Origin: Bradyrhizobium sp. Arg816
GTDB lineage: Bacteria; Pseudomonadota; Alphaproteobacteria; Rhizobiales; Xanthobacteraceae
NCBI RefSeq assembly: GCF_029989365.1
Contig: NZ_JAPRAQ010000010.1
Location: 186,001 to 250,000, forward strand
DNA: 64,000 bases
Reading direction: 5' to 3'
Both the position numbers and the translations under genes were made by a program. The notes below the pieces were generated by a model, which was given only the letters and a program-made list of their open reading frames with translations, was not told the origin of the DNA and ran no database searches. Below are positions 9,274-17,374 of this stretch, one piece after another (positions within the stretch are counted from its first letter, which is position 1; each line of letters begins with the position of its first letter).

Positions 9274-10486
9274 GCTTCGAGAGGCGCGGTCCTTCCTGCG
9301 CCAGCCGTTCCAGCATCGCCGTGATCACGTCGACGTCGACGGCGTCCTCGATCTGCAGATCGTCGGCGCGATCGGCCGGCACTTTGTCATTGATGTCGTT
9401 GGCCGTGAGCCGGGGGCCCGATGCCTCGATCTCGAACTCTCCTTTGAACATGTCGGCCTCGTCGAGCTCTGCGACCTCGTGGCGGGCTTGGGGCGCTCGC
9501 TGATCGACGACATCGATCAAGCGATCGATCGCCTGGAGCTGCGCGGCCTTGATCTGCGCAGCCTTGGGCTGCGCGGCTTCGCGCTGGGCAGCTTGGGGAC
9601 GCGCGGCCGCCTGGGGACGGACGGCATCGAAATCCACCGGGCGCGGTTGCTGCGCGCGCGACGCGGCAGTCGGCATCGCCTCGAGCCAGGGCGCGCGGCC
9701 GTCGTCGTGCGGCTCCCGATTGTCCCAGTTGACGCGGCGATGGTCAGCGGCCTGGACGCGGATGCGTCGTCTGCCCGCGAAGCGATAGACGATGCTGGCG
9801 AGGAGGCCGGCGAGCGCCAGCGCGCCGCCGATCACGAGCAGTAGCGTCTGGAGCGAGCCGGTCGCTTTATCGGTGGTTGCATCTGCCGCGGCAAGCGCGA
9901 CCGGGGCGGGGGATTTTGACGGCTTTGCGCTCGGCGGTGCGGGCGAGGCGACAGGAGCGGGCGCAGCTTGCGGCGCGGGCGACGTGGCCGCGGCGGAGGC
10001 ATCGGGCCAGCGCGTGGCGACCGCGGGCTGCTGCGCGTTGCTGTCGGCGGAGGGAGTGGCAGCTTGTTGCATCGGCGCTGGTTTCGCTGGCGCGGGCGCA
10101 TTCGGCGTCGCCGGCGCGGCATTGCTCTGCGGCGTCAGATATTCGGCGCGTGCGTCCTGCACCGGGTGCTGCTGCGGCGGAGCTGAATCTGCCGTCGGTG
10201 CATCGGGCGCAGCCTGCGCGGTCTGCACGGCCTTGGCGCTGTCCTTGACGCTATCCTTGCCGCCTTCGGCGCGCAGATACCAGCATTGCCGCTTGGTCCC
10301 GCGCTCCAGGCGATAGTACCAATGCTGCCCCTGCGGCGCGACGCCCTTTGGCGAGGCGAGGCAGTCGCCGGCGGCATTTGCCGTGCTCGTTGCCTCCGGC
10401 GCATTCTGCGACACGGCGGCCAGTGGCGCGCCGGCGATGATGCTGCCGACAAGCGCAGATATGAACTTCGCGGTGCGGTTGCCCAT
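9206..10486 (-). CDS. Membrane-anchored protein with N-terminal signal and WYYR...CWYLR motif
   Basis: A 426-residue protein of unknown function. The first 30 residues form a signal peptide (KFISALVGSIIAGAPLAAVS). A conserved-looking segment with HWYYRLERGTKRQCWYLR follows at about 52-70. Next is a long Ala/Pro/Gln-rich region, one membrane span (LLLVIGGALALAGLLASIVY, about 210-230), and a charged, Ala/Gln-rich cytoplasmic-looking tail. The ATG at 10486 is chosen because the signal peptide begins there; an ATG at 10507 is possible. The 3' end overlaps gmk convergently by 68 bases. Proteins with this aromatic/Cys motif are frequent in Bradyrhizobium; no biochemical role is known to me. Confidence 0.75.
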   Translation of the reverse strand: MGNRTAKFISALVGSIIAGAPLAAVSQNAPEATSTANAAGDCLASPKGVAPQGQHWYYRLERGTKRQCWYLRAEGGKDSVKDSAKAVQTAQAAPDAPTADSAPPQQHPVQDARAEYLTPQSNAAPATPNAPAPAKPAPMQQAATPSADSNAQQPAVATRWPDASAAATSPAPQAAPAPVASPAPPSAKPSKSPAPVALAAADATTDKATGSLQTLLLVIGGALALAGLLASIVYRFAGRRRIRVQAADHRRVNWDNREPHDDGRAPWLEAMPTAASRAQQPRPVDFDAVRPQAAARPQAAQREAAQPKAAQIKAAQLQAIDRLIDVVDQRAPQARHEVAELDEADMFKGEFEIEASGPRLTANDINDKVPADRADDLQIEDAVDVDVITAMLERLAQEGPRLSKPNLEAGLANLVRNQRGQSAARA

Positions 10487-10637
10487 CCTGGTCTCCCGAT
10501 TACGCATAACGCAACTCTTTACCTTCCCTTTGTCATCAAAGACTTGGGTGGCAATGAGCCGCAAATCCGGAGAGGATGTGGCTTGAATCGGGCCCGCGCG
10601 GCGTTCGTTCCGCCGCGAATTCAGGCGTTTTCGAGGG

Positions 10638-11150
10638 CTATTGCTTCGCCGAACTCCAGGTTCCGCCGCAGCCGTCGGAGCGGCGCCACGTTCCGGAACC
10701 ACTGCGGCCCGAGAGCCGGCCCGTGCTGGTAAAGGTCACGCCCTGGCCCTGGCCGAACGTGCTGACCGAGCCCCCCTGGCTGACGGTTCCGCGAACGCCT
10801 TCGCCGATGATCTTGCCCGAGCTCACGACGACTGCGCCGCTCGTGCTGCCGCCGCAACCAACGCTGACGACCGCCCAGGCGCCGTCGAAACCGCCGCCGC
10901 CACCTCCACCGCCACCTCCGCTTCGCCGAGGCGACGAGCGTTCCTCGGTCGCCGGCTTGCTCCGGCGTGAGGGCGCGGCCGGCTCGGCCGAGCGGCCTGA
11001 AGAAGGATCCTGGCGCGAGCCGGACAGCGATTTCTCGTCATTGCCGATCGAGCCGCCGGCGCTGCCGGATTGCGCGAGGGCGGACGACGAGGCGAGGGCG
11101 AGGTTGAGGAGGGACGCAAGGGTGATCGTGCGGACGACGGCATTGGGCAT
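10638..11150 (-). CDS. Secreted Gly-rich protein of unknown function
   Basis: A 170-residue protein with an N-terminal signal peptide (TLASLLNLALASSSALAQ, cleavage likely after ALAQ). It has a Ser/Arg/Pro-rich linker with a run of ten glycines, then a compact region beginning FDGAWAVVSVGCGG and ending with SDGCGGTWSS. The two Cys may form a disulfide, which suits a periplasmic or extracellular location. The C-terminal part resembles short repeats of the type G(T/S)V..GG.V found in small secreted rhizobial proteins. It begins 28 bases after the stop of the caspase-like gene and is probably in its operon. Function not recognised. Confidence 0.7.
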   Translation of the reverse strand: MPNAVVRTITLASLLNLALASSSALAQSGSAGGSIGNDEKSLSGSRQDPSSGRSAEPAAPSRRSKPATEERSSPRRSGGGGGGGGGGFDGAWAVVSVGCGGSTSGAVVVSSGKIIGEGVRGTVSQGGSVSTFGQGQGVTFTSTGRLSGRSGSGTWRRSDGCGGTWSSAKQ

Positions 11151-11178
11151 GAGGAAACTATCCGAAATGAAAAAGGTA

Positions 11179-12522
11179 TCAGCGGCCGGAGCCGTCGGCG
11201 CAGACGGATCCGATAATGCGGCAAGCTTTGCCAGCCTTGCCGCATTCGTCAAGCGCGGCATCCCTGGCGTGCTGGATGCTGTCGCGCTGGACCAGCGACC
11301 AGGATTTGTCGGAAATCGCGAACGCGCCGCAGCGGTTGCCATAGAAGGAGAGCTCGATCGGACATTTGGCGCCGGCGCAATTGCCGCGCGCATCCGCCAC
11401 CGCGGCGCGCCGCGAGGCGTGGTTCCACGATATGCCCCATTTACTGCTGTCGGGCCCGTACACGATCGAGCCCCACGGCTTCAGATCCTCCATCTTGCGC
11501 ATCCGCAGCAGCAGGCCTTCGGTTGCTTCGCCCGTCGGCGCCATCGAGATCCGCTGCTGGAGCTTCGTGATCGCGCGGGTCAGTCCATCGGGCGTGTCAG
11601 GATCGAAATTGAGCTCGTAAAGCCGCTCGCTCAATTCGCTCAGCAGCGCGGCATCGCGCAGCGGCACGCGATCGGGATCGGCGCGTAGCCGATCCGCCGG
11701 CAGCGGATCGGGCTGCATCGCCGCGACCTGCGGCGGCGGGCTTTGCGTCGGCGGCACGAAATAGAAGGTGCCGTCGATCGGCGAGGACGACACCCAGGGC
11801 TGCTGCGCGCCTGATGTGGCGCGCTTCACGGCGAGGCCGACCTGGTTGAAGGTCTGGAACACGTCGAGGCCCGCGGTCCTAACCGTCGCCGCCAGCGCCT
11901 TGGTGTAGGGGCTGTGGCCGTCGCTGCCATCCTGCGCGACGTTGCCGGGCTGCGTAGCGTAGGAGATCAGCGTGCCCTCCGGCGCGCGCATCTGCGCAAG
12001 GCCGCCGTCGGAGGATCGCAGGCCGCGTGAGCCAAACGGGTTGTTGCGGCAGGCGTCGAGGATCACGAGGTTGAGGCGCGTGCCCGATCCCTGCATCTGC
12101 CGCAGCACGAGGTTGACGTCGGTCATCTGGAAGTCGACATCGGCCTCGCGCGTCGGATTGGCGCCGACGGGCACGAGATAGTTGGAGCCGGCGACCTGCA
12201 CGCCGTGGCCGGCATAATAGAACAACGCGACGTCGGCGCCCTGGACCTGCCGGCCAAAGCTCTGCACCGCGATGTCCATCGCGGCCTTGTCGAGATCGAG
12301 CTGGGCGCGCCCGCCGACCAGCGTGAAGCCGAGCGCGCCAAGCGTCTCCGCCATCAGGCTCGCGTCCTTGGACGGATTGTCGAGCGGCGTGATGTTCTTG
12401 TACGCGGAGTTGCCGACAACGAGCGCAATGCGCTTCTCGGCCGAGGCCGGCGCAGCCGCGACAAGCAGGGCCGCGGCCAGCGCCGCCAGCCCCACGACGC
12501 GATTGAAAATCCTCGCGCGCAT
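11179..12522 (-). CDS. Secreted caspase-like (peptidase C14) protein with C-terminal DUF4189
   Basis: A 447-residue protein with a signal peptide (VVGLAALAAALLVAAAPASA). The p20-like caspase domain follows: KRIALVVGNSAY at about 30-41, catalytic His106 in YYAGHG and catalytic Cys158 in LDACRNNPF, both present. After a Pro-rich linker, the last ~95 residues (from WGSIVYGP) match the DUF4189 pattern with four Cys and WNHAS. Prokaryotic caspase homologues cleave after basic residues or Asp depending on type; specificity is not readable. The ATG at 12522 is preferred to a TTG at 12534. The signal peptide implies periplasmic action, unlike intracellular defence caspases. Confidence 0.88.
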   Translation of the reverse strand: MRARIFNRVVGLAALAAALLVAAAPASAEKRIALVVGNSAYKNITPLDNPSKDASLMAETLGALGFTLVGGRAQLDLDKAAMDIAVQSFGRQVQGADVALFYYAGHGVQVAGSNYLVPVGANPTREADVDFQMTDVNLVLRQMQGSGTRLNLVILDACRNNPFGSRGLRSSDGGLAQMRAPEGTLISYATQPGNVAQDGSDGHSPYTKALAATVRTAGLDVFQTFNQVGLAVKRATSGAQQPWVSSSPIDGTFYFVPPTQSPPPQVAAMQPDPLPADRLRADPDRVPLRDAALLSELSERLYELNFDPDTPDGLTRAITKLQQRISMAPTGEATEGLLLRMRKMEDLKPWGSIVYGPDSSKWGISWNHASRRAAVADARGNCAGAKCPIELSFYGNRCGAFAISDKSWSLVQRDSIQHARDAALDECGKAGKACRIIGSVCADGSGR

Positions 12523-12788
12523 GAAAACCCCCAAAGCGAAAACTCTTCAAGGCAATGACGCCAATCTACCAGCCCGGCGCCCCGGCGAAAAGCGGTGCGA
12601 CATTCTGTGCAGGGCAGTCGCCTAGGACTGTTAAAGGCCGTCATGGCCGGGACAAGAGCGGCGTTGACCAAGTGATGGGTTTCGAAAGGGCTCTACCACC
12701 CTGCGGACCACGCGCGCATGCTGGAATGACGAGGGATGGATCGGTGTTTTGACACGCGCAGGTGTGACGGGGGCGAGGGCGCGAACGC

Positions 12789-13010
12789 CTACTTCCACGA
12801 CCGCGTCAGCATCAGCGCCAGACACCCCAGCGCAGTGCTGATGAGGCCCACCATCGCGTAGGACTGCGCGAACACGCCGGTCTGGATGAAGACCTGGCAG
12901 GCGATGGCGATGCAGATTGCGGCCAGCAGTAGGCAGGCGCAGCCGACGATGGTCGACAAATAGCGTATCGCGGTTGCGACGGGCCTTGCTGGTGATGCGG
13001 GATCGTTCAT
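12789..13010 (-). CDS. Small two-span membrane protein
   Basis: A 73-residue hypothetical protein. Two hydrophobic segments are visible (YLSTIVGCACLLLAAICIAI and a second around AQSYAMVGLISTALGCLALM), separated by a short loop, so it is likely an inner-membrane hairpin. The start is at 13010, and the coding strand matches the neighbouring small genes. No family recognised. Confidence 0.6.
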   Translation of the reverse strand: MNDPASPARPVATAIRYLSTIVGCACLLLAAICIAIACQVFIQTGVFAQSYAMVGLISTALGCLALMLTRSWK

Positions 13011-13071
13011 GCACGGTTACAACGGCGCGGCCCGCGGCGGGTTCCTCCGCCGCGGCGTGTGCGCAAGACCA

Positions 13072-13248
13072 TCAGGCGCGGGCGCAGCAATCGACGAGTG
13101 CGCGCCAGATGCGCTTGACTTCGATGGCCCGCTGCAGCTCAAGGACGTGGTTCTCGTTTGCAGGAGAGGAGATGTCCTTCAGGCGTGATTGACGTGGTGC
13201 GATCCAGCGCTCGGATATCGGATCGTACCATTTGCCGAGATTGACCAA
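13072..13248 (-). CDS. Tiny hypothetical protein with TTG start
   Basis: A 58-codon frame on the reverse strand. It starts with TTG at 13246-13248, 8 bases after GGAG, and ends at the TGA at 13072-13074. The protein begins LVNLGKWYDPISERW and ends RALVDCCARA, with a mixed polar composition typical of a folded small protein rather than a random frame. It lies among other tiny genes on the same strand. Function unknown; support rests on the ribosome-binding site and composition. Confidence 0.45.
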   Translation of the reverse strand: MVNLGKWYDPISERWIAPRQSRLKDISSPANENHVLELQRAIEVKRIWRALVDCCARA

Positions 13249-13284
13249 GTTCGTGTCTCCTCTCTTCGATCCCCCTGGTTTTGA

Positions 13285-13476
13285 CTATCCCATGCGCCTG
13301 TTCGTGGTGTTCTGGGTGATGTTGCCGTGCTCGGCCTGCTCGCGAATGTTCTGCTTCTCGTCGTCGCGATGGCCCTTCGTGGTGTCGAGCGGAACTGACG
13401 GCGCGCTGCCGGGACCCTTGTGGCTCTGGTTCTCCTCGGGAACAGGCTTGACCGTTTTCGTCAGCGGCTTCGTCAT
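13285..13476 (-). CDS. Small hydrophilic hypothetical protein
   Basis: A 63-residue charged, probably disordered protein starting MTKPLTKTVKPVPEEN and ending NITQNTTNRRMG. GGAG lies about 12 bases upstream of the ATG at 13476. The pattern KGHRDDEKQNIREQ...NITQNTTN resembles small stress-type proteins widespread in Bradyrhizobium that end in N(I/L)xQNTxN. Function unknown. Confidence 0.6.
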   Translation of the reverse strand: MTKPLTKTVKPVPEENQSHKGPGSAPSVPLDTTKGHRDDEKQNIREQAEHGNITQNTTNRRMG

Positions 13477-13582
13477 GGGCTTTGACTCCGTCGTTGCCTC
13501 ACGAGATGCCAACGCACGGGACATTCGCGACGTTCCAACTGGTGGTCTGATGTGATCGGTGCGGCGGCGACGGGAAGGGCTG

Positions 13583-13798
13583 TCAGCGAAACCGACGTGT
13601 CACCATTGCAAGCACGAAAACAGGCTCGCTTCCGTCAAACACGCTGAGCGTCCAGCTGTCGCCGGGGCGCAGCGCATGCTCGACGTCGCGGGAGAGACGG
13701 ACCGCTTCGCGCCAGGCGGCATCGTCGTCGAGGAGCGTTTCACCGGTCGTGTCGGTATGAGGTTGCTGGCCCTCGAAATGAAAGAAGTACCGCGGCAT
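13583..13798 (-). CDS. DUF6894-type small protein
   Basis: A 71-residue protein beginning MPRYFFHFEG, followed by DTTGETLLDDDAAWREAVRL. This is the pattern of DUF6894 (MPRYFF...D..G..L.D..AA..EA), a family abundant in rhizobia with no assigned role. The start at 13798 was selected by this signature; an in-frame ATG three codons upstream also exists. Probably cytoplasmic. Confidence 0.7.
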   Translation of the reverse strand: MPRYFFHFEGQQPHTDTTGETLLDDDAAWREAVRLSRDVEHALRPGDSWTLSVFDGSEPVFVLAMVTRRFR

Positions 13799-13846
13799 GT
13801 CGGGCAATGCGGATCACGCGAATATGTTCCGGCTGCGCGGATCGTT

Positions 13847-14557
13847 CTAGCCCGCCGCGCGTCCCAGCACTTCGCGAAAGTGCTTCTTCACCGCGCCGTT
13901 GCAGGTGCAGGCGCTCGTCTCGAGCGCCGGCGCATCGAGAATCAGGATGGCACCGCGGCGGGTCGCGAGGATGCGCCTGGCCTTGAACGTCTGGATGACG
14001 CGGCTGGCATAGCTGCGGGAGACGCCGAGCATGCCGGCGAGCTGCTCATGGGTGAGGCGGATTTCGTCGCTGCCGATATGCTCCCGGGCCGCGATGATCC
14101 ATTTCGCCGCGCGTTGCTCGATCGAATGCGCCGCGTTGCAGGCCGCGGTCTGGAGCAGCTGTGCGAACTGGCAGGCTGCGTAGCGCGAAAAACTCTCGTG
14201 CAGGCTGGGCGATCGCTGCTGCGCCTGCTCGAGCGCGCGCAGCGGCAGGCGAACCAGCGTGCCGCCGACCTTCACGACGACGCGGGAAAAGGCCAGCGAC
14301 GGACTGCGGCCTGCGGAAAGGCCGACCCCGCCCTCGCTGCCCACCAGGAGACTTTCGACCTCGCGGTCATCCTCAACCGGCACCGCGAACGATACGAACG
14401 CAGGGCCGCAGGGGAAGTGGACGACGGAGATGCCGTCACCAGCGTGATGCAGAACGTGGTTCGCGGCGACCTCGACCGATTGCAGATGCGGAGCGAGCAG
14501 CTCGAAATCCTGGGCGCTGAGCGTTCGCAGCAGATCGTTCCTGGGCCGGCCGGTCAC
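13847..14557 (-). CDS. Crp/Fnr-family transcriptional regulator
   Basis: A protein of about 236 residues with an N-terminal cyclic-nucleotide-binding-like barrel and a C-terminal winged helix-turn-helix (IRLTHEQLAGMLGVSRSYAS, then VIQTFKARRILATRRGAI). No Fnr-type Cys cluster is seen near the N-terminus, so oxygen sensing through an iron-sulfur cluster is unlikely. The extreme C-terminus carries SACTCNGAVKKHF. I place the start at the GTG at 14557 because the family motif RNDLLRTLSAQDFELL begins there; an upstream GTG at 14653 would add 32 low-complexity residues. A perfect 12-base inverted repeat lies upstream at 14674-14736. Targets are unknown. Confidence 0.82.
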   Translation of the reverse strand: MTGRPRNDLLRTLSAQDFELLAPHLQSVEVAANHVLHHAGDGISVVHFPCGPAFVSFAVPVEDDREVESLLVGSEGGVGLSAGRSPSLAFSRVVVKVGGTLVRLPLRALEQAQQRSPSLHESFSRYAACQFAQLLQTAACNAAHSIEQRAAKWIIAAREHIGSDEIRLTHEQLAGMLGVSRSYASRVIQTFKARRILATRRGAILILDAPALETSACTCNGAVKKHFREVLGRAAG

Positions 14558-14673
14558 GCTTCTTGTCTCTGGCTCTTCGTTGGGCTGGGAATCGGCGTCT
14601 CTGGGAAAAACCCTACGTTTCCGCGCAGGAACCGACAGTTCCAAAGTGAACACAAGTGTTTGCGGGAAACCGA

Positions 14674-14736
14674 AAAGTTCGCAGCAGCGAGGCGTCGCGC
14701 CGTCCAGCGTTGCCCGCAGGACACGCTGCGAACTTT
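14674..14736. promoter_or_regulatory. Perfect 12-base inverted repeat upstream of the Crp-type gene
   Basis: AAAGTTCGCAGC (14674-14685) and GCTGCGAACTTT (14725-14736) are exact reverse complements separated by 39 bases. They could be two half-sites of a looped operator or a stem in a leader RNA. It lies between the Crp-type regulator and the small gene at 14800-15033. Confidence 0.45.
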
Positions 14737-14799
14737 GTTCTCATCCGGAGAACTACGGAATTTCCAAATGAGCCAGCGCGTGTGAGGTGCCGCAGGCCC

Positions 14800-15033
14800 T
14801 TATCGGAGACGGATCTGGCGTTCGGCCGGGCGGCTTTGGGCCACCTGCTTGCGGTAAGCATCGATCGCCTTGTTGGCGAGCACCAACTGCCGGCGCTCAC
14901 CTTTCCTGACCTGCGCTTCGATGGCATCCAGGATGGTGTTCGCGGTCTCGTCCGGAGGTCCGAGCTCGCCGCTCTGCTCCAGGAAGCTCCAGGCGATGAA
15001 GAATGCGCTTTCGACGGTGCAACGAATGGACAT
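14800..15033 (-). CDS. Small hypothetical protein
   Basis: A 77-residue, probably helical cytoplasmic protein. It starts MSIRCTVESAFFIAWSFLEQ and contains the amphipathic stretch ANTILDAIEAQVRKGERRQL, then ANKAIDAYRKQVAQ. Balanced composition and both-sided context of same-strand genes support coding. It resembles short conserved rhizobial proteins, with no known function. Confidence 0.6.
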   Translation of the reverse strand: MSIRCTVESAFFIAWSFLEQSGELGPPDETANTILDAIEAQVRKGERRQLVLANKAIDAYRKQVAQSRPAERQIRLR

Positions 15034-15107
15034 GCGCTGCCAACGCGGTGTGGCCGCAGCCGTTCCGCGCGCAGCGACGTGCTTCCAGTGAGCGGGCAGG
15101 GTTCGCG

Positions 15108-15356
15108 CTATTTCAGCGAGGTGCTGATCGAGCCGAATTTCAACTTCAACGACGAGCCGAGATTGTTGATCACGGCGATGATCGCGAGCGCGATGCCGGC
15201 TGCGATCAGGCCGTACTCGATCGCAGTAGCGCCGGTTTCATCGGCCAGGAAGGCGGATGGTCTGCATGGCCCCACCAGAATTCCAACGACAAAGCTGGCG
15301 AGGACTTTAATTCGCTGCGTGCCGGTTTCCCTATTTGGAACCGGGGCTTGCGTCAA
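15108..15356 (-). CDS. Flp/Fap-type pilin
   Basis: Class IVb pilin subunit. The core ADETGATAIEYGLIAAGIAL followed by AIIAVINNLGSSL is the Flp signature: prepilin peptidase cleavage after the Gly, then a hydrophobic helix with Glu at position 5 and Tyr at 6. The frame is 82 residues, with a longer leader than the usual ~55, so the true start may be internal. No tad/cpa assembly genes occur in the window, so this is an orphan or additional pilin gene. Confidence 0.85.
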   Translation of the reverse strand: MTQAPVPNRETGTQRIKVLASFVVGILVGPCRPSAFLADETGATAIEYGLIAAGIALAIIAVINNLGSSLKLKFGSISTSLK

Positions 15357-15435
15357 TTTCGGGTTAATTCGGCGGAGGAAAACGCGGCGGCGAGACTTCG
15401 CCCCGCCGCCAAGCCTGTCTGGATTTTCCCGCGCG

Positions 15436-16494
15436 TCAGTTCTTCAGCACGATGCGGCCGACGACCTTGCCGGCGCGCAGTTCGTCGATCCATTTCTGGA
15501 CGTCGCCCATCGGCTCCTCGCGCATCGGCGTCGGCTTGATCTTGCCGGCGCGGGCAAGCGCCATCAGCTCCTGGGCCTCGGTGAGCGTGCCGACCATGAA
15601 GCCTTCGATGGTCATGCGCTTGTAGACCCATTGCACCATCGGCAGCGTGAACTGGCCGCCCATCAGGCCGGACACCACGATCTTGCCGCCGCGTGCGGCG
15701 ACGGCCACCGCAAACGCCATCGATTTCTCGTTGCCGGCGAAGTCGACGATCTCGTCGAAGCCGCCCTCGGTCTCTTTCAGGATGCGCTTGATCACGTCGG
15801 GCTCGGACGGATCGTAGGCGCCGGCTGCGCCGTTCTTCAGCGCGGTGTCGCGCGCTGCCGGCGAGAGATCGGCGACCGTGATCGGCTGCTTGAACATCGC
15901 CTGCGCAAATGACAGGCCCATCATGCCGACGCCGCCCAGCCCGATCAGCAGCAGATTGCGCTGGCGCGGACGGTCGACCAGGCGCTTGAGCGCGCCATAG
16001 GCAGTCACGCCGGAGCACATCAGCGTGGCGGCCTGGTTGACGGGCAGGGGATCGTAGTCGAGCAGGTACTTTGCGTCGGGCACCAACACGTGGGTGGCGA
16101 AGCCGCCGTCCATGGAGACGCCGAGGAAGCGCTGTTTCGCACAAAGATTCTCGTCGCCATTGGCGCAGTCGCGGCACTGGCCGCAGCCGATCCACGGGAA
16201 GACCGCCTTCTTCGCTCCGACCAGGCCGGCCGGCACGTCAGGGCCGACTTCGTCGACCACGCCCGCGATCTCGTGGCCGAGCGTGAACGGCAGCGTCATG
16301 CCGCGCGTGGTGTCGAGCTTCTTGCCGCCGCCGAGATCGGCATAGCCGTCCTGGATGTGCAGGTCGGAATGGCAGAGGCCGCAGCGCTCGATGCGCACCA
16401 GCACCTCGCGGCCTTGCGGCTTCGGCGTGTCGACGATGGTCTCGCACAAGGGCGCATCGAACTTGACCAGGGACTGCCGACGCATCAACGCCAT
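15436..16494 (-). CDS. Zinc-dependent alcohol dehydrogenase
   Basis: A 352-residue NAD(P)-dependent medium-chain dehydrogenase oxidising an alcohol to an aldehyde or the reverse. Catalytic zinc ligands are in CGLCHSDLH and GHEIAGVV; the structural zinc motif is CGQCRDCANGDENLC; the Rossmann loop is GLGGVGMMGL. The start at 16494 follows an ideal GGAGGAAGG; upstream in-frame codons lack this. It is transcribed toward the Flp gene and separated from rsmA by 22 bases, though it is functionally unrelated. Substrate unknown. Confidence 0.9.
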   Translation of the reverse strand: MALMRRQSLVKFDAPLCETIVDTPKPQGREVLVRIERCGLCHSDLHIQDGYADLGGGKKLDTTRGMTLPFTLGHEIAGVVDEVGPDVPAGLVGAKKAVFPWIGCGQCRDCANGDENLCAKQRFLGVSMDGGFATHVLVPDAKYLLDYDPLPVNQAATLMCSGVTAYGALKRLVDRPRQRNLLLIGLGGVGMMGLSFAQAMFKQPITVADLSPAARDTALKNGAAGAYDPSEPDVIKRILKETEGGFDEIVDFAGNEKSMAFAVAVAARGGKIVVSGLMGGQFTLPMVQWVYKRMTIEGFMVGTLTEAQELMALARAGKIKPTPMREEPMGDVQKWIDELRAGKVVGRIVLKN

Positions 16495-16516
16495 ATTCCT
16501 TCCTCCGAAATTCCTG

Positions 16517-17374
16517 TTATCCAGCTTGCTTTCGTATATCCGCCAATTCACGCGCCATGGCAACAAAGCCTGATATTGGAATGGTCTCGGCACGCCGCGT
16601 CGCATCGACACCTGCGGCCGCGGCAAGGCGAGCGGGATCCGCTTGAAGCGATTTCAGGCTTTGCCGCAGCATTTTTCGGCGCTGCCCGAAAGCGGCGGCT
16701 GCAACCTGTTCGAGCAGCTTGCGATCACAAGGCAGGGGCTCTGCGCGCGGCACCAGCCGCACGACGGAGGAGGTGACCTTCGGCGGCGGCACGAAGGCCG
16801 ACGGCGAAATGTCGAACAGGATTTTTGTCTCGCAGCGCCAGTTGGCGAGCACGCCGAGGCGACCATAGGCCTCCTCGTCCTCGCGCGCGACGATGCGCTC
16901 GCCGACCTCGCGCTGGAACATCAGGACCATCATGTCGTACCAGGGCGGCCAGGGGTCGGTCGTGAGCCAGCCGATCAGGAGCTGGGTCGCGATGTTGTAG
17001 GGCAGGTTCGCGACGATCTTTGCTCTTTCGCCATTGAGCAGCGGACGCGGGTCGAAGGTCATGGCATCGCCATGCACGATCTCGAGCCGGCCGGGATAGT
17101 GCGTGGAAATGTCCTCTAACGCAGGGATCGCGCGCTCGTCATGCTCGATGGCGATGACGCGTTTGGCGCCGAGCGCGAGCAACGCGCGCGTCAACCCGCC
17201 CGGGCCGGGACCGATCTCGACGATGGTGGAGTCCTCGAGCGGCGCGGCGGCACGCGCGATGCGCGCGGTGAGATTGAGGTCGAGCAGGAAGTTCTGCCCC
17301 AGCGATTTGCGTGCCGACAGTGCGTGCTGGCGAATGACCTCGCGAAGCGGCGGGAGGTCGTCGATCGCGCCCAT
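16517..17374 (-). CDS. rsmA: 16S rRNA (adenine1518-N6/adenine1519-N6)-dimethyltransferase
   Basis: Dimethylates the two adjacent adenosines in the 3' terminal loop of 16S rRNA during late 30S assembly, using S-adenosylmethionine. The 285-residue protein has KSLGQNFLLD near the N-terminus, SAM motif I VEIGPGPGGLT, and motif IV NLPYNIA, with the aromatic target-base pocket. The ATG overlaps the pdxA stop by one base (TGATG), so translation is coupled. The pdxA-rsmA order after surA and lptD is common in Proteobacteria. Confidence 0.97.
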   Translation of the reverse strand: MGAIDDLPPLREVIRQHALSARKSLGQNFLLDLNLTARIARAAAPLEDSTIVEIGPGPGGLTRALLALGAKRVIAIEHDERAIPALEDISTHYPGRLEIVHGDAMTFDPRPLLNGERAKIVANLPYNIATQLLIGWLTTDPWPPWYDMMVLMFQREVGERIVAREDEEAYGRLGVLANWRCETKILFDISPSAFVPPPKVTSSVVRLVPRAEPLPCDRKLLEQVAAAAFGQRRKMLRQSLKSLQADPARLAAAAGVDATRRAETIPISGFVAMARELADIRKQAG

